Assembly: GCA_030445875.1 (NCBI GenBank)
Contig: JASUSX010000108.1
Location: forward strand, 1 to 7,484
DNA length: 7,484 bases
Direction: 5' to 3'
Source of the DNA: Clostridia bacterium
GTDB taxonomy: Bacteria > Bacillota > DSM-521 > Neomoorellales > Neomoorellaceae
The notes beneath the pieces were generated by a model. That model was given only the letters and a program-made list of their open reading frames with translations. It was not told the origin of the DNA and searched no databases. How positions within the stretch are numbered: the stretch's first letter is position 1; each line of letters begins with the position of its first letter. A program made the position numbers and the translations under genes. This document shows, in pieces, positions 1-7,278 of the stretch.

Positions 1-533
1 CCGTGGTGCAGATGCGCCGGGATAACCTGGCCGGCACCCTGTATAACCTGGTTGGTTACCAGACGAGCCTGAAGTGGGGCGAGCAGGAGCGGGTTTTTCG
101 CCTGATACCAGTCATGGAAGCAGCGGAATATGCCCGATTCTGCGTTATGCACCGCAATACCTATATCAATTCCCCCCGGGTCCTGCAGCCCACCTTGCAA
201 CTGAAGGAATATCCGTCAATTTTCCTGGCCGGTCAGTTAACAGGTGTGGAGGGGTATATAGAGTCGGCCGCCTGTGGTCTGGTAGCTGGCGTCAACGCAG
301 CCCGGTATATAAAAGGCCAGGAGCCTTTAACCCTGCCCGTAGCCACAGCCCATGGAGCCCTCCTTCAGTATATTACTGATCCCACCCACGACCCCCTGCA
401 GCCCATGCATATCAATTTTGGTTTGCTTCCACCCCTAGCAAGACGGGTCCGGGGGCGAGAGACTCGTAACCGGGTCCTGGCAGAGCGGGCCTTACAAATT
501 TGGTCCAGCCTCGGTGAATTTTCCGGCAATTGA
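1..533 (+). CDS. trmFO: TrmFO, folate/FAD-dependent tRNA (uracil-54-C5)-methyltransferase, C-terminal part
   Basis: This is the last ~177 codons of a gene that begins before the window; the frame is open from base 3 and ends at TGA 531-533. TrmFO uses methylenetetrahydrofolate and FADH2 to make 5-methyluridine at position 54 of the tRNA T-loop, in the cytoplasm. The recognisable family blocks are the DNLAGTLYNLVGYQT segment near the window start, the PVMEAAEYARF-VMHRNTYINSP block (about residues 37-59 of the visible part), the GQLTGVEGYIESAACGLVAG block that closes the FAD-binding fold (about 77-96), and the QPM-x-NFGLLPP motif near the C-terminus. Full-length relatives have about 435 residues, so roughly 260 N-terminal residues are missing, including the FAD-binding GxGxxG and the catalytic cysteines. 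The GTG at base 3 is not the true start. No terminator is visible after the gene, and its last codons overlap the promoter of the next operon. Confidence 0.95.
   Translation, partial: VVQMRRDNLAGTLYNLVGYQTSLKWGEQERVFRLIPVMEAAEYARFCVMHRNTYINSPRVLQPTLQLKEYPSIFLAGQLTGVEGYIESAACGLVAGVNAARYIKGQEPLTLPVATAHGALLQYITDPTHDPLQPMHINFGLLPPLARRVRGRETRNRVLAERALQIWSSLGEFSGN
517..531. promoter_or_regulatory. candidate CodY operator overlapping the xerC operon -35 box
   Basis: The sequence AATTTTCCGGCAATT matches the published CodY consensus AATTTTCWGAAAATT at 12 of 15 positions; the mismatches are the central W and the tenth and eleventh bases. Its last two bases are the first two of the -35 hexamer TTGACT, a position where bound repressor would block RNA polymerase. 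The codY gene is the last gene of the operon this promoter would drive, so the site would be autoregulatory. The bases also encode the last residues of TrmFO, so the match could be coincidental. Binding is inferred only. Confidence 0.45.
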
Positions 534-558
534 CTTGCACTTTGGAAATGAATATGTT
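530..558 (+). promoter_or_regulatory. sigma-A-type promoter for xerC-hslV-hslU-codY
   Basis: A -35 hexamer TTGACT (530-535, 5/6 to consensus) and a -10 hexamer TATGTT (553-558, 4/6) are separated by the ideal 17 bp. The predicted transcript start is near 565, leaving a leader of about 22 nt before the xerC ATG at 587, with the ribosome binding site in between. This is the only good promoter pair seen between trmFO and codY. Confidence 0.6.
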
Positions 559-586
559 AGCATATATAAAGTTCGGGGGTGAGGTT

Positions 587-1516
587 ATGATCGGCGCGGC
601 CTTTCAAGACGGGCTGGCAGGATTCCTGCTCTACCTGGAAGGGGAAAAGCTGGCCTCACCCTGTACCGTTACCGCCTACCGGACCGATATTGAGCAATTT
701 GCTGCCCTGGTATATGAACGTCTGGGTCCCCAGGCCGGTCCGGCTGAGGTCGATAGCTGGCTGGTACGGCGTTTTTTAGGCTGGCTCAACCAGGCGGGGC
801 AGAAAAAGAGCAGTATGAACCGCAAGCTGGTGGCTTTACGCTCCTTTTACCGTTTCCTGCTGCGGGAAGGGAAAGTGGAGCATAACCCGGTGGCCCTGCT
901 TTCCGGGCCGCGGCTGGAAAAGCGATTACCCGTGTGCCTGAATTATACCGAGGTAAAAAAGCTGCTGGCCATACCAGCCGGTACCCCCCTGGGGCTAAGG
1001 GACCGGGCTATACTAGAAACACTGTATGCCTCCGGCATCAGGGTGGGCGAACTGGTGGGCCTGGACCAGGAAAGCCTGGACCTGGAGGGGGGCTATGCCC
1101 GGGTGCTGGGCAAGGGGCAGCGGGAAAGGGTGGTACCTTTGGGGAAGCAGGCTGTGAGGGCTATCCGGGACTACCTCGCCCGGGGTCGGCCGGAACTGGC
1201 GGCCCATCGCAACCCGCCTGAATTAACGGCGCTGTTTTTGAACCACACCGGAGGGCGGTTAACAGCCCGGGGCGTAAGGGAACGCCTGAGCCATTATGTG
1301 GAAAAGGCAGCTTTAAGGAGCGGGATCTCTCCCCATACCCTGCGCCACTGTTTTGCCACCCATTTGCTGGAGGGGGGAGCAGACCTGCGGGTAGTCCAGG
1401 AACTGCTAGGCCACGTTAATCTCGCCACCACCCAGATCTATACCCATTTGAGCCAGGCCAGGTTACGAGAGGTTTACCAGCAAGCCCATCCCCGGGCCAG
1501 ACAAAGGGAGGGGTAA
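587..1516 (+). CDS. xerC: tyrosine recombinase XerC (CodV-like)
   Basis: Site-specific recombinase expected to resolve chromosome dimers at dif with a XerD-type partner. The ATG at 587 is chosen because GGGGGTGA (575-582) is a well-placed ribosome binding site and the protein then starts just before the SAM-like core-binding domain; upstream in-frame starts lack such a site and would fall in the promoter. The result is 309 residues, typical of XerC/D. Residues ~1-90 form the N-terminal DNA-binding domain. The catalytic set is complete: Arg152 (ASGIRVGEL), Lys176 (GKGQRER), His250 and Arg253 (HTLRH), His276 ([11 protein letters not shown]) and nucleophile Tyr285 (IYTHLS). It heads the operon with hslV, hslU and codY, where B. 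subtilis has codV. XerD and XerC are hard to separate by sequence alone; the call as XerC rests on this neighbourhood. Confidence 0.95.
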   Translation: MIGAAFQDGLAGFLLYLEGEKLASPCTVTAYRTDIEQFAALVYERLGPQAGPAEVDSWLVRRFLGWLNQAGQKKSSMNRKLVALRSFYRFLLREGKVEHNPVALLSGPRLEKRLPVCLNYTEVKKLLAIPAGTPLGLRDRAILETLYASGIRVGELVGLDQESLDLEGGYARVLGKGQRERVVPLGKQAVRAIRDYLARGRPELAAHRNPPELTALFLNHTGGRLTARGVRERLSHYVEKAALRSGISPHTLRHCFATHLLEGGADLRVVQELLGHVNLATTQIYTHLSQARLREVYQQAHPRARQREG

Positions 1517-1520
1517 ACCT

Positions 1521-2045
1521 GTGCAGGGGACAACAGTGATTGCCATACGGCATAAAGGCAAGGTGGCCGTGGCCGGCGACGGCCAGGTGACCTTTGGCAA
1601 TACCATTATGAAACATAAAGCCCGCAAGGTACGCCGCTTATATCAGGGGAAAGTCCTGGCCGGCTTTGCCGGCAGTGTGGCTGACGCTTTTACCCTGTTT
1701 GAGAAATTCGAGGCCAAGCTGGAGGAATTTCATGGCAACCTGCAGCGGGCGGCAGTGGAACTGGGCAAGGATTGGCGCACCGACAAGTTTTTACGGCGCC
1801 TGGAAGCCCTCCTGGTGGTGGCCGACCGGGAGCATCTCCTGATTATCTCTGGCAATGGGGAGATCGTGGAACCTGATGACGGCGTAGCCGCTATCGGCTC
1901 CGGTGGCCCCTACGCCCTGGCAGCCGCCCGGGCCCTCCTGGCCCACACTGACCTGGAGGCCGGAGCCATTGCCCGTGAGGCCATGGGTATCGCCGCTTCT
2001 ATCTGCATCTATACCAACCATAATATTGTCGTAGAAGAACTCTAA
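1521..2045 (+). CDS. hslV: HslV (ClpQ), peptidase subunit of the HslUV ATP-dependent protease
   Basis: Proteasome-beta-like threonine peptidase that forms a double-hexamer chamber and degrades proteins fed in by HslU. The GTG start follows the xerC stop by 4 nt, and its ribosome binding site GGGAGGGG (1506-1513) lies inside the last xerC codons, suggesting translational coupling. The protein has 174 residues, the usual length. The N-terminus is MQG followed by [11 protein letters not shown]; by alignment to Escherichia coli HslV the nucleophile is Thr4, so three residues rather than only Met must be removed. Family blocks visible are [14 protein letters not shown] (19-32), [20 protein letters not shown] (37-56), the [23 protein letters not shown] region and [15 protein letters not shown]. 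The N-terminal Thr-Thr resembles the usual HslV and differs from the serine reported for B. subtilis ClpQ (recalled). Confidence 0.97.
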   Translation: MQGTTVIAIRHKGKVAVAGDGQVTFGNTIMKHKARKVRRLYQGKVLAGFAGSVADAFTLFEKFEAKLEEFHGNLQRAAVELGKDWRTDKFLRRLEALLVVADREHLLIISGNGEIVEPDDGVAAIGSGGPYALAAARALLAHTDLEAGAIAREAMGIAASICIYTNHNIVVEEL

Positions 2046-2063
2046 TACCGGGGGGAAAGGGAA

Positions 2064-3446
2064 ATGAACCTTACACCCAGGCAGATAGTAGCCGAATTAG
2101 ATCGCTATATTATAGGCCAGGAAGAGGCCAAAAAATGCGTGGCCATAGCCCTACGGAACCGTTACCGCCGGCAAAAGCTGAACGATGAATTGCGCGATGA
2201 GGTCTTACCAAAGAATATTATTATGATCGGCCCGACCGGTGTGGGTAAGACGGAGATCGCCCGTCGCCTGGCCCGCATGGTGGGTGCCCCCTTTATTAAG
2301 GTAGAAGCCACGCGTTTCACCGAGGTGGGCTATGTGGGCCGTGATGTGGAATCCATGATCCGGGAGCTGGTAGAAAATGCTGTAAGAATGGTTAAAATAG
2401 AGAAGCGGGCGGCAGTGGAAAAGAAGGCCGCGCAGCTGGCGGAGAAGCGCTTGCTGGACTTGATCGCGCCCCAGGACGAAAAGGGCAGGGGGAACCGTTC
2501 CCCGTGGGAGATGCTCTTTGGCGGGGCCCCGGCCAGTAATGAAGGCGTGGCCGGGGAAGAGGAGAATATAGCCGAAAAAAGGGCTATCCTCAGGGAAAAG
2601 TTGAAACGCCAGGAACTGGAAGACATGATGGTCGAAGTGGAGGTTGAAGATAGTACCGGCCCGGGGGTCATTCTGGGCGGGCTAGGGTTAGAAGAGCTGG
2701 GGATGAACCTGCAGGATATGCTGGGCAACATGATGCCCCGGCGCAAGCGCAAGCGCCTGGTAACGGTAGCTGAAGCCAGGAAGATTCTGACCCAGCAAGA
2801 AGCCGACAAACTAATTGATATTGACGAGGCGGCAGCCGTGGCAGTGCAGCGGGTGGAGCAGGACGGGATAATCTTCCTGGATGAGATCGACAAAATTGCC
2901 GGGCGGGAGAGTGCCCACAGCCCGGATGTATCCCGGGAAGGCGTGCAGCGCGATATACTACCCATTGTGGAAGGGACTACTGTCCAAACTAAATATGGCC
3001 CGGTAAAAACCGATCATATTCTCTTTATAGCGGCGGGTGCCTTCCATGTAGCCCGGCCAGCGGATCTTATCCCGGAGTTACAGGGGCGGTTTCCTATCCG
3101 GGTAGAATTGCACAGCCTGAACCGGGATGATTTCCGGCGTATCTTAACCGAGCCCCGAAATTCCCTTCTGCGACAGTATACGGCACTCTTAGAGGTAGAG
3201 GGTTTAGAATTACAATTTTCAGCCGATGCTATTGCGGAAATTGCCGATATTGCTTATACTGTTAATACTCAGGGCGAAGACATCGGCGCGCGCCGGCTGC
3301 ATACTATCCTGGAAAAGGTCTTGCAGGATCTCCTTTTCAAAGCGCCCGAGCTCGAAGAACGCCAGGTTCGCATTGATGCGGCCTACGTTCGGCAGCAACT
3401 GGGCGAGGTAATGCAGCACAGTGATCTCCAGAGCTATATACTTTAA
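2064..3446 (+). CDS. hslU: HslU (ClpY), AAA+ unfoldase of the HslUV protease
   Basis: Hexameric ATPase that unfolds substrates and threads them into HslV. The ATG at 2064 has the ribosome binding site GGGGGAAAGG (2051-2060) and lies 18 nt after hslV. The 460-residue product is slightly longer than the E. coli protein (443). In order: the N-terminal [18 protein letters not shown] block; Walker A GPTGVGKT (56-63); the pore loop GYVG (89-92); the charged, variable I domain (~110-240); Walker B IIFLDEID (269-276); the arginine-finger block [10 protein letters not shown] (Arg342); sensor 2 GARRLHT (408-414); and a C-terminal DLQSYIL tail. In this family the tail ends in a similar Tyr-Ile-Leu and docks between HslV subunits to activate them, so the pair should be functional. 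The extra length is mainly in the I domain, which selects substrates. Confidence 0.97.
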   Translation: MNLTPRQIVAELDRYIIGQEEAKKCVAIALRNRYRRQKLNDELRDEVLPKNIIMIGPTGVGKTEIARRLARMVGAPFIKVEATRFTEVGYVGRDVESMIRELVENAVRMVKIEKRAAVEKKAAQLAEKRLLDLIAPQDEKGRGNRSPWEMLFGGAPASNEGVAGEEENIAEKRAILREKLKRQELEDMMVEVEVEDSTGPGVILGGLGLEELGMNLQDMLGNMMPRRKRKRLVTVAEARKILTQQEADKLIDIDEAAAVAVQRVEQDGIIFLDEIDKIAGRESAHSPDVSREGVQRDILPIVEGTTVQTKYGPVKTDHILFIAAGAFHVARPADLIPELQGRFPIRVELHSLNRDDFRRILTEPRNSLLRQYTALLEVEGLELQFSADAIAEIADIAYTVNTQGEDIGARRLHTILEKVLQDLLFKAPELEERQVRIDAAYVRQQLGEVMQHSDLQSYIL

Positions 3447-3462
3447 GAAAGGAAGATGGTGG

Positions 3463-4245
3463 ATGGAAAACTTATTAGAAAGGTCAAGGAAAATTAACCG
3501 CCTGTTACAGCGGGCGGCCGGTAACCCGGTGGACTTTCAAGAAATGGCCAGCGTGATGCGCGATGTCCTGGGGGCCAACACCTATATTGTCGGCCGTCAT
3601 GCCCGCGTCCTGGGTTACGCCTTCGTGGAAGGCTTTACCTGTGATATCATGGAGGACATTGTTTTCCAGTCGGAGCGTTTTCCGGAACAGTACAACGAAC
3701 AGCTCCTGCGTATTGACGAAACCCAGGCTAACTTTTGCCAGGTAGGCAATGCCTGCGTCTTTGACCTGGATAAAAGATGTGTCTTTAACAACAAGCTGAC
3801 CACGATCGTACCCATTATTGGTGGTGGCCAGCGCCTTGGTACCCTGGTCCTATCCAAATTTAACGTACGTTTTGACGATGAAGACCTGGTACTGGCTGAA
3901 TATGGCGCTACAGTAGTGGGCATGGAGATTTTACGCTCCAAGGCCGATAAAATCGAAGAGGAAGCCCGCAAAAGGGCTGCCGTGCACGTTGCCCTGGCTA
4001 CCCTGTCCTACTCCGAGCTGGAAGCTGTCGAGCATATCTTTGCCGAGCTGGACGGGGACGAAGGCATCCTGGTTGCCAGTAAAATTGCCGACCGGGCGGG
4101 TATAACCCGTTCGGTGATCGTTAACGCCCTGCGTAAATTCGAGAGTGCCGGGGTTATCGAGTCCAAATCCCTGGGAATGAAGGGGACCTATATCCGTATC
4201 CTGAACGACCACCTGTTAGAGGAATTAGAAAAGCTGCGCCGTTAA
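3463..4245 (+). CDS. codY: CodY, GTP- and branched-chain-amino-acid-sensing transcriptional regulator
   Basis: Global regulator of nutrient-limitation genes in Firmicutes; DNA binding is stimulated by branched-chain amino acids and, in many species, GTP. The ATG at 3463 is chosen because AAAGGAAG (3448-3455) precedes it by 7 nt and [16 protein letters not shown] matches the family N-terminus; a GTG at 3421 in the same frame lies inside hslU. The protein has 260 residues, against 259 in B. subtilis. It contains an N-terminal GAF domain (~1-155), a linker helix ([17 protein letters not shown], 155-171) and a winged helix-turn-helix (~203-235, [20 protein letters not shown]), which is nearly identical to the family, so the DNA target should be conserved. 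The GAF domain is less conserved: positions aligned with B. subtilis Arg61 and Thr96 appear as Ile62 and Cys98, and there are four cysteines (60, 92, 98, 106). Confidence 0.97.
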   Translation: MENLLERSRKINRLLQRAAGNPVDFQEMASVMRDVLGANTYIVGRHARVLGYAFVEGFTCDIMEDIVFQSERFPEQYNEQLLRIDETQANFCQVGNACVFDLDKRCVFNNKLTTIVPIIGGGQRLGTLVLSKFNVRFDDEDLVLAEYGATVVGMEILRSKADKIEEEARKRAAVHVALATLSYSELEAVEHIFAELDGDEGILVASKIADRAGITRSVIVNALRKFESAGVIESKSLGMKGTYIRILNDHLLEELEKLRR

Positions 4246-4260
4246 GGCCGGCTTTTAGTC

Positions 4261-4290
4261 TTGCCGGACACCAGGGGATTATGCTATACT
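4261..4290 (+). promoter_or_regulatory. rpsB promoter with extended -10
   Basis: The -35 hexamer TTGCCG (4261-4266, 4/6) and the -10 hexamer TATACT (4285-4290, 5/6) are 18 bp apart. A TGC immediately before the -10 makes an extended -10 element (TGCTATACT, 4282-4290), which compensates for the weaker -35. The predicted transcript start is near 4297, giving a leader of about 105 nt before rpsB. Confidence 0.65.
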
Positions 4291-4302
4291 ATCCTCTGGT
4301 GT
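4268..4302. repeat. 12-bp inverted repeat bracketing the rpsB -10 element
   Basis: The left arm ACACCAGGGGAT (4268-4279) and right arm ATCCTCTGGTGT (4291-4302) are reverse complements with one G/T wobble. The 11-base interval between them, 4280-4290, ends exactly with the -10 hexamer. The left arm fills the -35/-10 spacer and the right arm covers the expected transcript start. As DNA it looks like an operator for a dimeric regulator. As RNA it could fold only in transcripts reading in from codY, where it might be a weak terminator, although only UUUGAUU follows the stem. Confidence 0.6.
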
Positions 4303-4400
4303 TTGATTACACACGCGCCGGAAGGCGGGAGTAGTGCCGATTAAGGGTTCTTCTAGCCTGATGAAGGTAGCGGCGGTTATAACAATAGGAGGTGTTTTTG
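4303..4400 (+). promoter_or_regulatory. rpsB 5' untranslated leader
   Basis: About 100 nt of transcribed leader lie between the inferred start and the rpsB start codon, with no reading frame supported. A short hairpin with a GNRA-type loop, CGCC-GGAA-GGCG, is at 4316-4327. GCCG (4336-4339) can pair with CGGC (4371-4374), enclosing a weakly paired region. S2 represses its own mRNA through such a leader in gammaproteobacteria; whether this leader does so is an inference. Confidence 0.35.
4387..4394 (+). promoter_or_regulatory. rpsB ribosome binding site that selects a TTG start
   Basis: AGGAGGTG is an almost perfect anti-16S match. It places initiation at TTG 4401 (6 nt downstream), giving [12 protein letters not shown], which parallels the B. 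subtilis S2 N-terminus [16 protein letters not shown] 4398 is only 3 nt away, GTG 4392 overlaps the site, and ATG 4413 is 18 nt away. Confidence 0.85.
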
Positions 4401-5111
4401 TTGGTTATATCCATGAAGCAACTACTGGAGGCTGGTGTCCATTTCGGGCACCAGACGCGGCGCTGGAATCCCAAAATGGCTCCCTATATCTTTACCGAGC
4501 GTAACGGGATCTACATTATTGACCTCCAGCGTACGGTCAAAAAGATTGAGGAAGCTTATAACTTCATTCGCGATGTAGCTCGCGAGGGAGGCAAGGTCCT
4601 GTTTATCGGGACCAAGAAGCAGGCCCAGGAAGCGGTCCGGGAAGAAGCCGAGCGGTGTGGCATGTTTTATGTTAATGTGCGCTGGCTGGGCGGTACCCTG
4701 ACTAATTTCCAGACCATCCGCCGGCGGGTAGACCGCCTGAAGGAGCTGGAGCGGATGGAGGAAGACGGCACCTTTAACCTGCTGCCCAAAAAGGAGGTTG
4801 CCCACCTGCGGGGTGAGAAGGAGAAACTGGAGCGTTTCTTAGGCGGGATCAAAGAGATGAAGAACCTGCCCGATGCCCTCTTCATCATTGACCCGCGGAA
4901 AGAGCGGATAGCGGTCGCTGAAGGGCGGCGGTTGGGTATCCCTATCGTAGCCATCGTGGACACTAACTGTGACCCGGATGAAATCGACTACGTAATCCCG
5001 GGCAATGATGATGCCATCCGGGCGGTTCGTTTGCTCACCAGCAAGATGGCCGACGCTGTAGTGGAAGGGCTGCAGGGGCAGGATCAACCGGAAGAGGTAG
5101 TAGGAGAGTAA
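4401..5111 (+). CDS. rpsB: 30S ribosomal protein S2
   Basis: Small-subunit ribosomal protein that binds late in 30S assembly on the solvent side near the head-body junction and supports S1 docking and mRNA placement. Starting at TTG 4401 it has 236 residues, close to the family norm (about 240). Visible blocks are the N-terminal [22 protein letters not shown], the [10 protein letters not shown] segment, the [14 protein letters not shown] signature, the [16 protein letters not shown] segment, a basic coiled-coil insertion (~105-155) and the second signature, which runs through [11 protein letters not shown] and [14 protein letters not shown] to the [12 protein letters not shown] segment. The C-terminus is short and acidic ([10 protein letters not shown]). 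It is followed by tsf, the almost universal bacterial arrangement, and has its own promoter after codY. Confidence 0.98.
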   Translation: MVISMKQLLEAGVHFGHQTRRWNPKMAPYIFTERNGIYIIDLQRTVKKIEEAYNFIRDVAREGGKVLFIGTKKQAQEAVREEAERCGMFYVNVRWLGGTLTNFQTIRRRVDRLKELERMEEDGTFNLLPKKEVAHLRGEKEKLERFLGGIKEMKNLPDALFIIDPRKERIAVAEGRRLGIPIVAIVDTNCDPDEIDYVIPGNDDAIRAVRLLTSKMADAVVEGLQGQDQPEEVVGE

Positions 5112-5118
5112 AGCTCGG

Positions 5119-5140
5119 AGCGCAGGTCTTTACCTGCGCT
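5119..5140 (+). promoter_or_regulatory. stem-loop just after rpsB, without a U-tract
   Basis: AGCGCAGGT (5119-5127) and ACCTGCGCT (5132-5140) form a perfect 9-bp stem with a CTTT loop, starting 7 nt after the rpsB stop. The bases after it (TACATACCAAAA) contain no T-run, so it does not look like an intrinsic terminator. It more likely stabilises the rpsB 3' end, marks a processing site, or partly attenuates transcription toward tsf. Confidence 0.6.
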
Positions 5141-5167
5141 TACATACCAAAACGGCATTATGGACGA

Positions 5168-5259
5168 GCCCCCCATGGGGCGAGCCACCGCCAGCGAAGG
5201 ATGAAAATTTGCCTAAACGTTAGGGTGGGGATATGTCCCCACGACAAGGTAGAACCCTA
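5168..5259 (+). promoter_or_regulatory. structured leader upstream of tsf
   Basis: Three further hairpins can be drawn: GCCCC-CCAT-GGGGC (5168-5181), CCTAA-ACG-TTAGG (5212-5224) and GTGGGGA-TATG-TCCCCAC (5225-5242). The last two abut with no base between them and could stack coaxially. TAGGGT (5221-5226) can alternatively pair with ACCCTA (5254-5259), which would disrupt both; the alternative pairing ends 7 nt before the tsf ribosome binding site GGAGG (5266-5270). No convincing promoter was seen in 5112-5278, so tsf is probably read from the rpsB promoter. Confidence 0.4.
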
Positions 5260-5278
5260 TTTTTCGGAGGAATATAAT

Positions 5279-5890
5279 ATGATCGCGGCTGCAGACGTTA
5301 AAGAGTTGCGTAACCGGACCGGGGCCGGGATGATGGACTGCAAAAAGGCCCTGGAAGAATCCGGCGGTGATATGGAGCAGGCTATTGAATACCTGCGGAA
5401 GAAAGGGCTGGCGACGGCGGCGAAACGCGCCGGCAAGATCGCCAGTGAAGGGCTGGTCCACGCCTACATCCACGGCGGGGGCCGTATTGGCGTACTTATT
5501 GAAGTCAACTGCGAGACGGACTTCGTGGCCAAGACGGATGCCTTCCAGGAATTGGTCCATAACCTGGCCATGCAGGTAGCTGCTTCCCGTCCCGAATATG
5601 TGGCCCGGGAAGATGTGCCGGAAGAAGTGCTGGCCAAGGAGAGGGAGATCTTAACGGCCCAGGCCCTGAATGAAGGCAAGCCGGAAAAAGTAGTCGAAAA
5701 GATCGTTGCCGGGCGGTTGGAAAAATTCTACGCGGATAACTGCCTTCTGGAACAGCCTTTTATCAAGGATATGGATCGGACCGTCCAGGACCTCATCAAT
5801 GAAACGGTCGCCAAGTTGGGTGAAAAAATCGTAGTTCGGCGTTTTGTCCGCTACGAAGTAGGAGAAGGCATTAGTAAGACGGAAGAATAA
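5279..5890 (+). CDS. tsf: translation elongation factor Ts, short form
   Basis: Guanine-nucleotide exchange factor that releases GDP from EF-Tu. The ATG at 5279 is 8 nt after GGAGG (5266-5270), and [25 protein letters not shown] matches the family N-terminus; an upstream in-frame ATG at 5201 lacks spacing for a ribosome binding site and would add 26 unrelated residues. Residues 1-40 form the UBA-like domain that contacts EF-Tu. The core follows, with the exchange motif TDFV (80-83) within [12 protein letters not shown]; Asp81 and Phe82 are the residues that displace the Mg2+ site of EF-Tu. At 203 residues it is much shorter than E. coli EF-Ts (283) and close to the Thermus form (about 196). 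This suggests the second core subdomain is reduced to the short segment ending in [17 protein letters not shown]. It is followed directly by a terminator. Confidence 0.97.
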   Translation: MIAAADVKELRNRTGAGMMDCKKALEESGGDMEQAIEYLRKKGLATAAKRAGKIASEGLVHAYIHGGGRIGVLIEVNCETDFVAKTDAFQELVHNLAMQVAASRPEYVAREDVPEEVLAKEREILTAQALNEGKPEKVVEKIVAGRLEKFYADNCLLEQPFIKDMDRTVQDLINETVAKLGEKIVVRRFVRYEVGEGISKTEE

Positions 5891-5897
5891 GGGGCTG

Positions 5898-6716
<819 letters not shown>

Positions 6717-6717
<1 letters not shown>

Positions 6718-7274
6718 TGTTAAACGAGATTATAAAAGAGACTGAAGGACGCATGCAAAAGGCAGTAGAGGGGCTGCGCCGGGAACTGGCTTCTTTAAGG
6801 GCTGGACGGGCCAACCCGGCTCTGTTGGAGAAAGTAACGGTTAATTATTACGGGACACCCACCCCTATCAACCAGCTGGCGACCATCTCCGCCCCGGAAG
6901 CCCGCCTCCTGGTTATCCAACCCTGGGATCGTAATATCCTGCCGGAAATGGAGAAGGCCATTTTGAAATCGGACCTGGGCCTGACTCCGGCCAGTGATGG
7001 TACAGTGATCCGGATCGCTATTCCCCAATTAACGGAAGAACGCCGCACCGAACTGGTCAAGGTAGCCCGGAAAAAAGCGGAGGAATTCCGGGTTATGATC
7101 CGCAATAACCGCCGGGAAGCCAACGATAAATTAAAGGCCCAGGAGAAAAACAAAACGGCCTCGGAAGACGAAGTCAAGCGGGCCCAGGAAAAGGTCCAGA
7201 AACTTACCGATAATTATATCCAGGCGATAGACAAGACCCTGGCTACTAAAGAAGCAGAGATTATGGAGGTTTAG
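6717..7274 (+). CDS. frr: ribosome recycling factor
   Basis: With EF-G it splits the post-termination ribosome so that subunits can be reused. The ATG overlaps the pyrH stop (TAATG, 6715-6719) and has GGGAGGT (6703-6709) 7 nt upstream inside pyrH, so translation is probably coupled. The product has 185 residues, exactly the family's usual length. Domain I (helices, ~1-30 and ~105-185) and the beta-rich domain II (~31-104) are both complete. Conserved segments are SLRAGRANPALLEKV (26-40), YYGTPTPINQLA (44-55), PWDRNILPEMEKAI (69-82), the LTEERRTELVK segment (105-115) and IRNNRREANDK (128-138), whose arginines contact 23S rRNA. The terminal KLTDNYIQAIDK helix is also typical. Confidence 0.98.
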
Positions 7275-7278
7275 TCCC

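Noticed and set aside
934..1221. Overlapping plus-strand open frame inside xerC
   Set aside because: It encodes Gly/Pro-rich low-complexity sequence, out of frame with a recombinase whose catalytic residues are all intact.
2330..2965. Long open frame on the minus strand opposite hslU (about 211 codons)
   Set aside because: Its product is Ser/Arg-rich low-complexity sequence of the kind produced by the antisense of a G+C-rich gene, there is no family resemblance, and the plus strand is clearly hslU.
3481..3495. CodY-like half site GAAAATT at the start of codY
   Set aside because: Only 9 of 15 positions match the full consensus and the left half is absent.
4248..4267. CCGGC/GCCGG stem after codY as a terminator
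   Set aside because: The stem is only 5 bp with a 10-base loop and no T-run follows it; it also overlaps the rpsB -35.
4422..4805. Minus-strand open frame opposite rpsB
   Set aside because: It lies wholly within a conserved ribosomal protein gene, shows no recognisable domain, and is best explained as an antisense shadow.
5201..5278. Upstream in-frame ATG that would extend EF-Ts by 26 residues
   Set aside because: The purine-rich stretch AAGGA touches the ATG with no spacing, the extra residues do not resemble EF-Ts, and the segment is part of the hairpin-rich leader. ATG 5279 has a good ribosome binding site.
5250..5278. TATAAT at 5273-5278 as a tsf promoter -10
   Set aside because: The best -35 at 17 bp spacing is TAGAAC (3/6), and transcription would start inside the tsf coding sequence. 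It is simply the A/T-rich spacer before the start codon.
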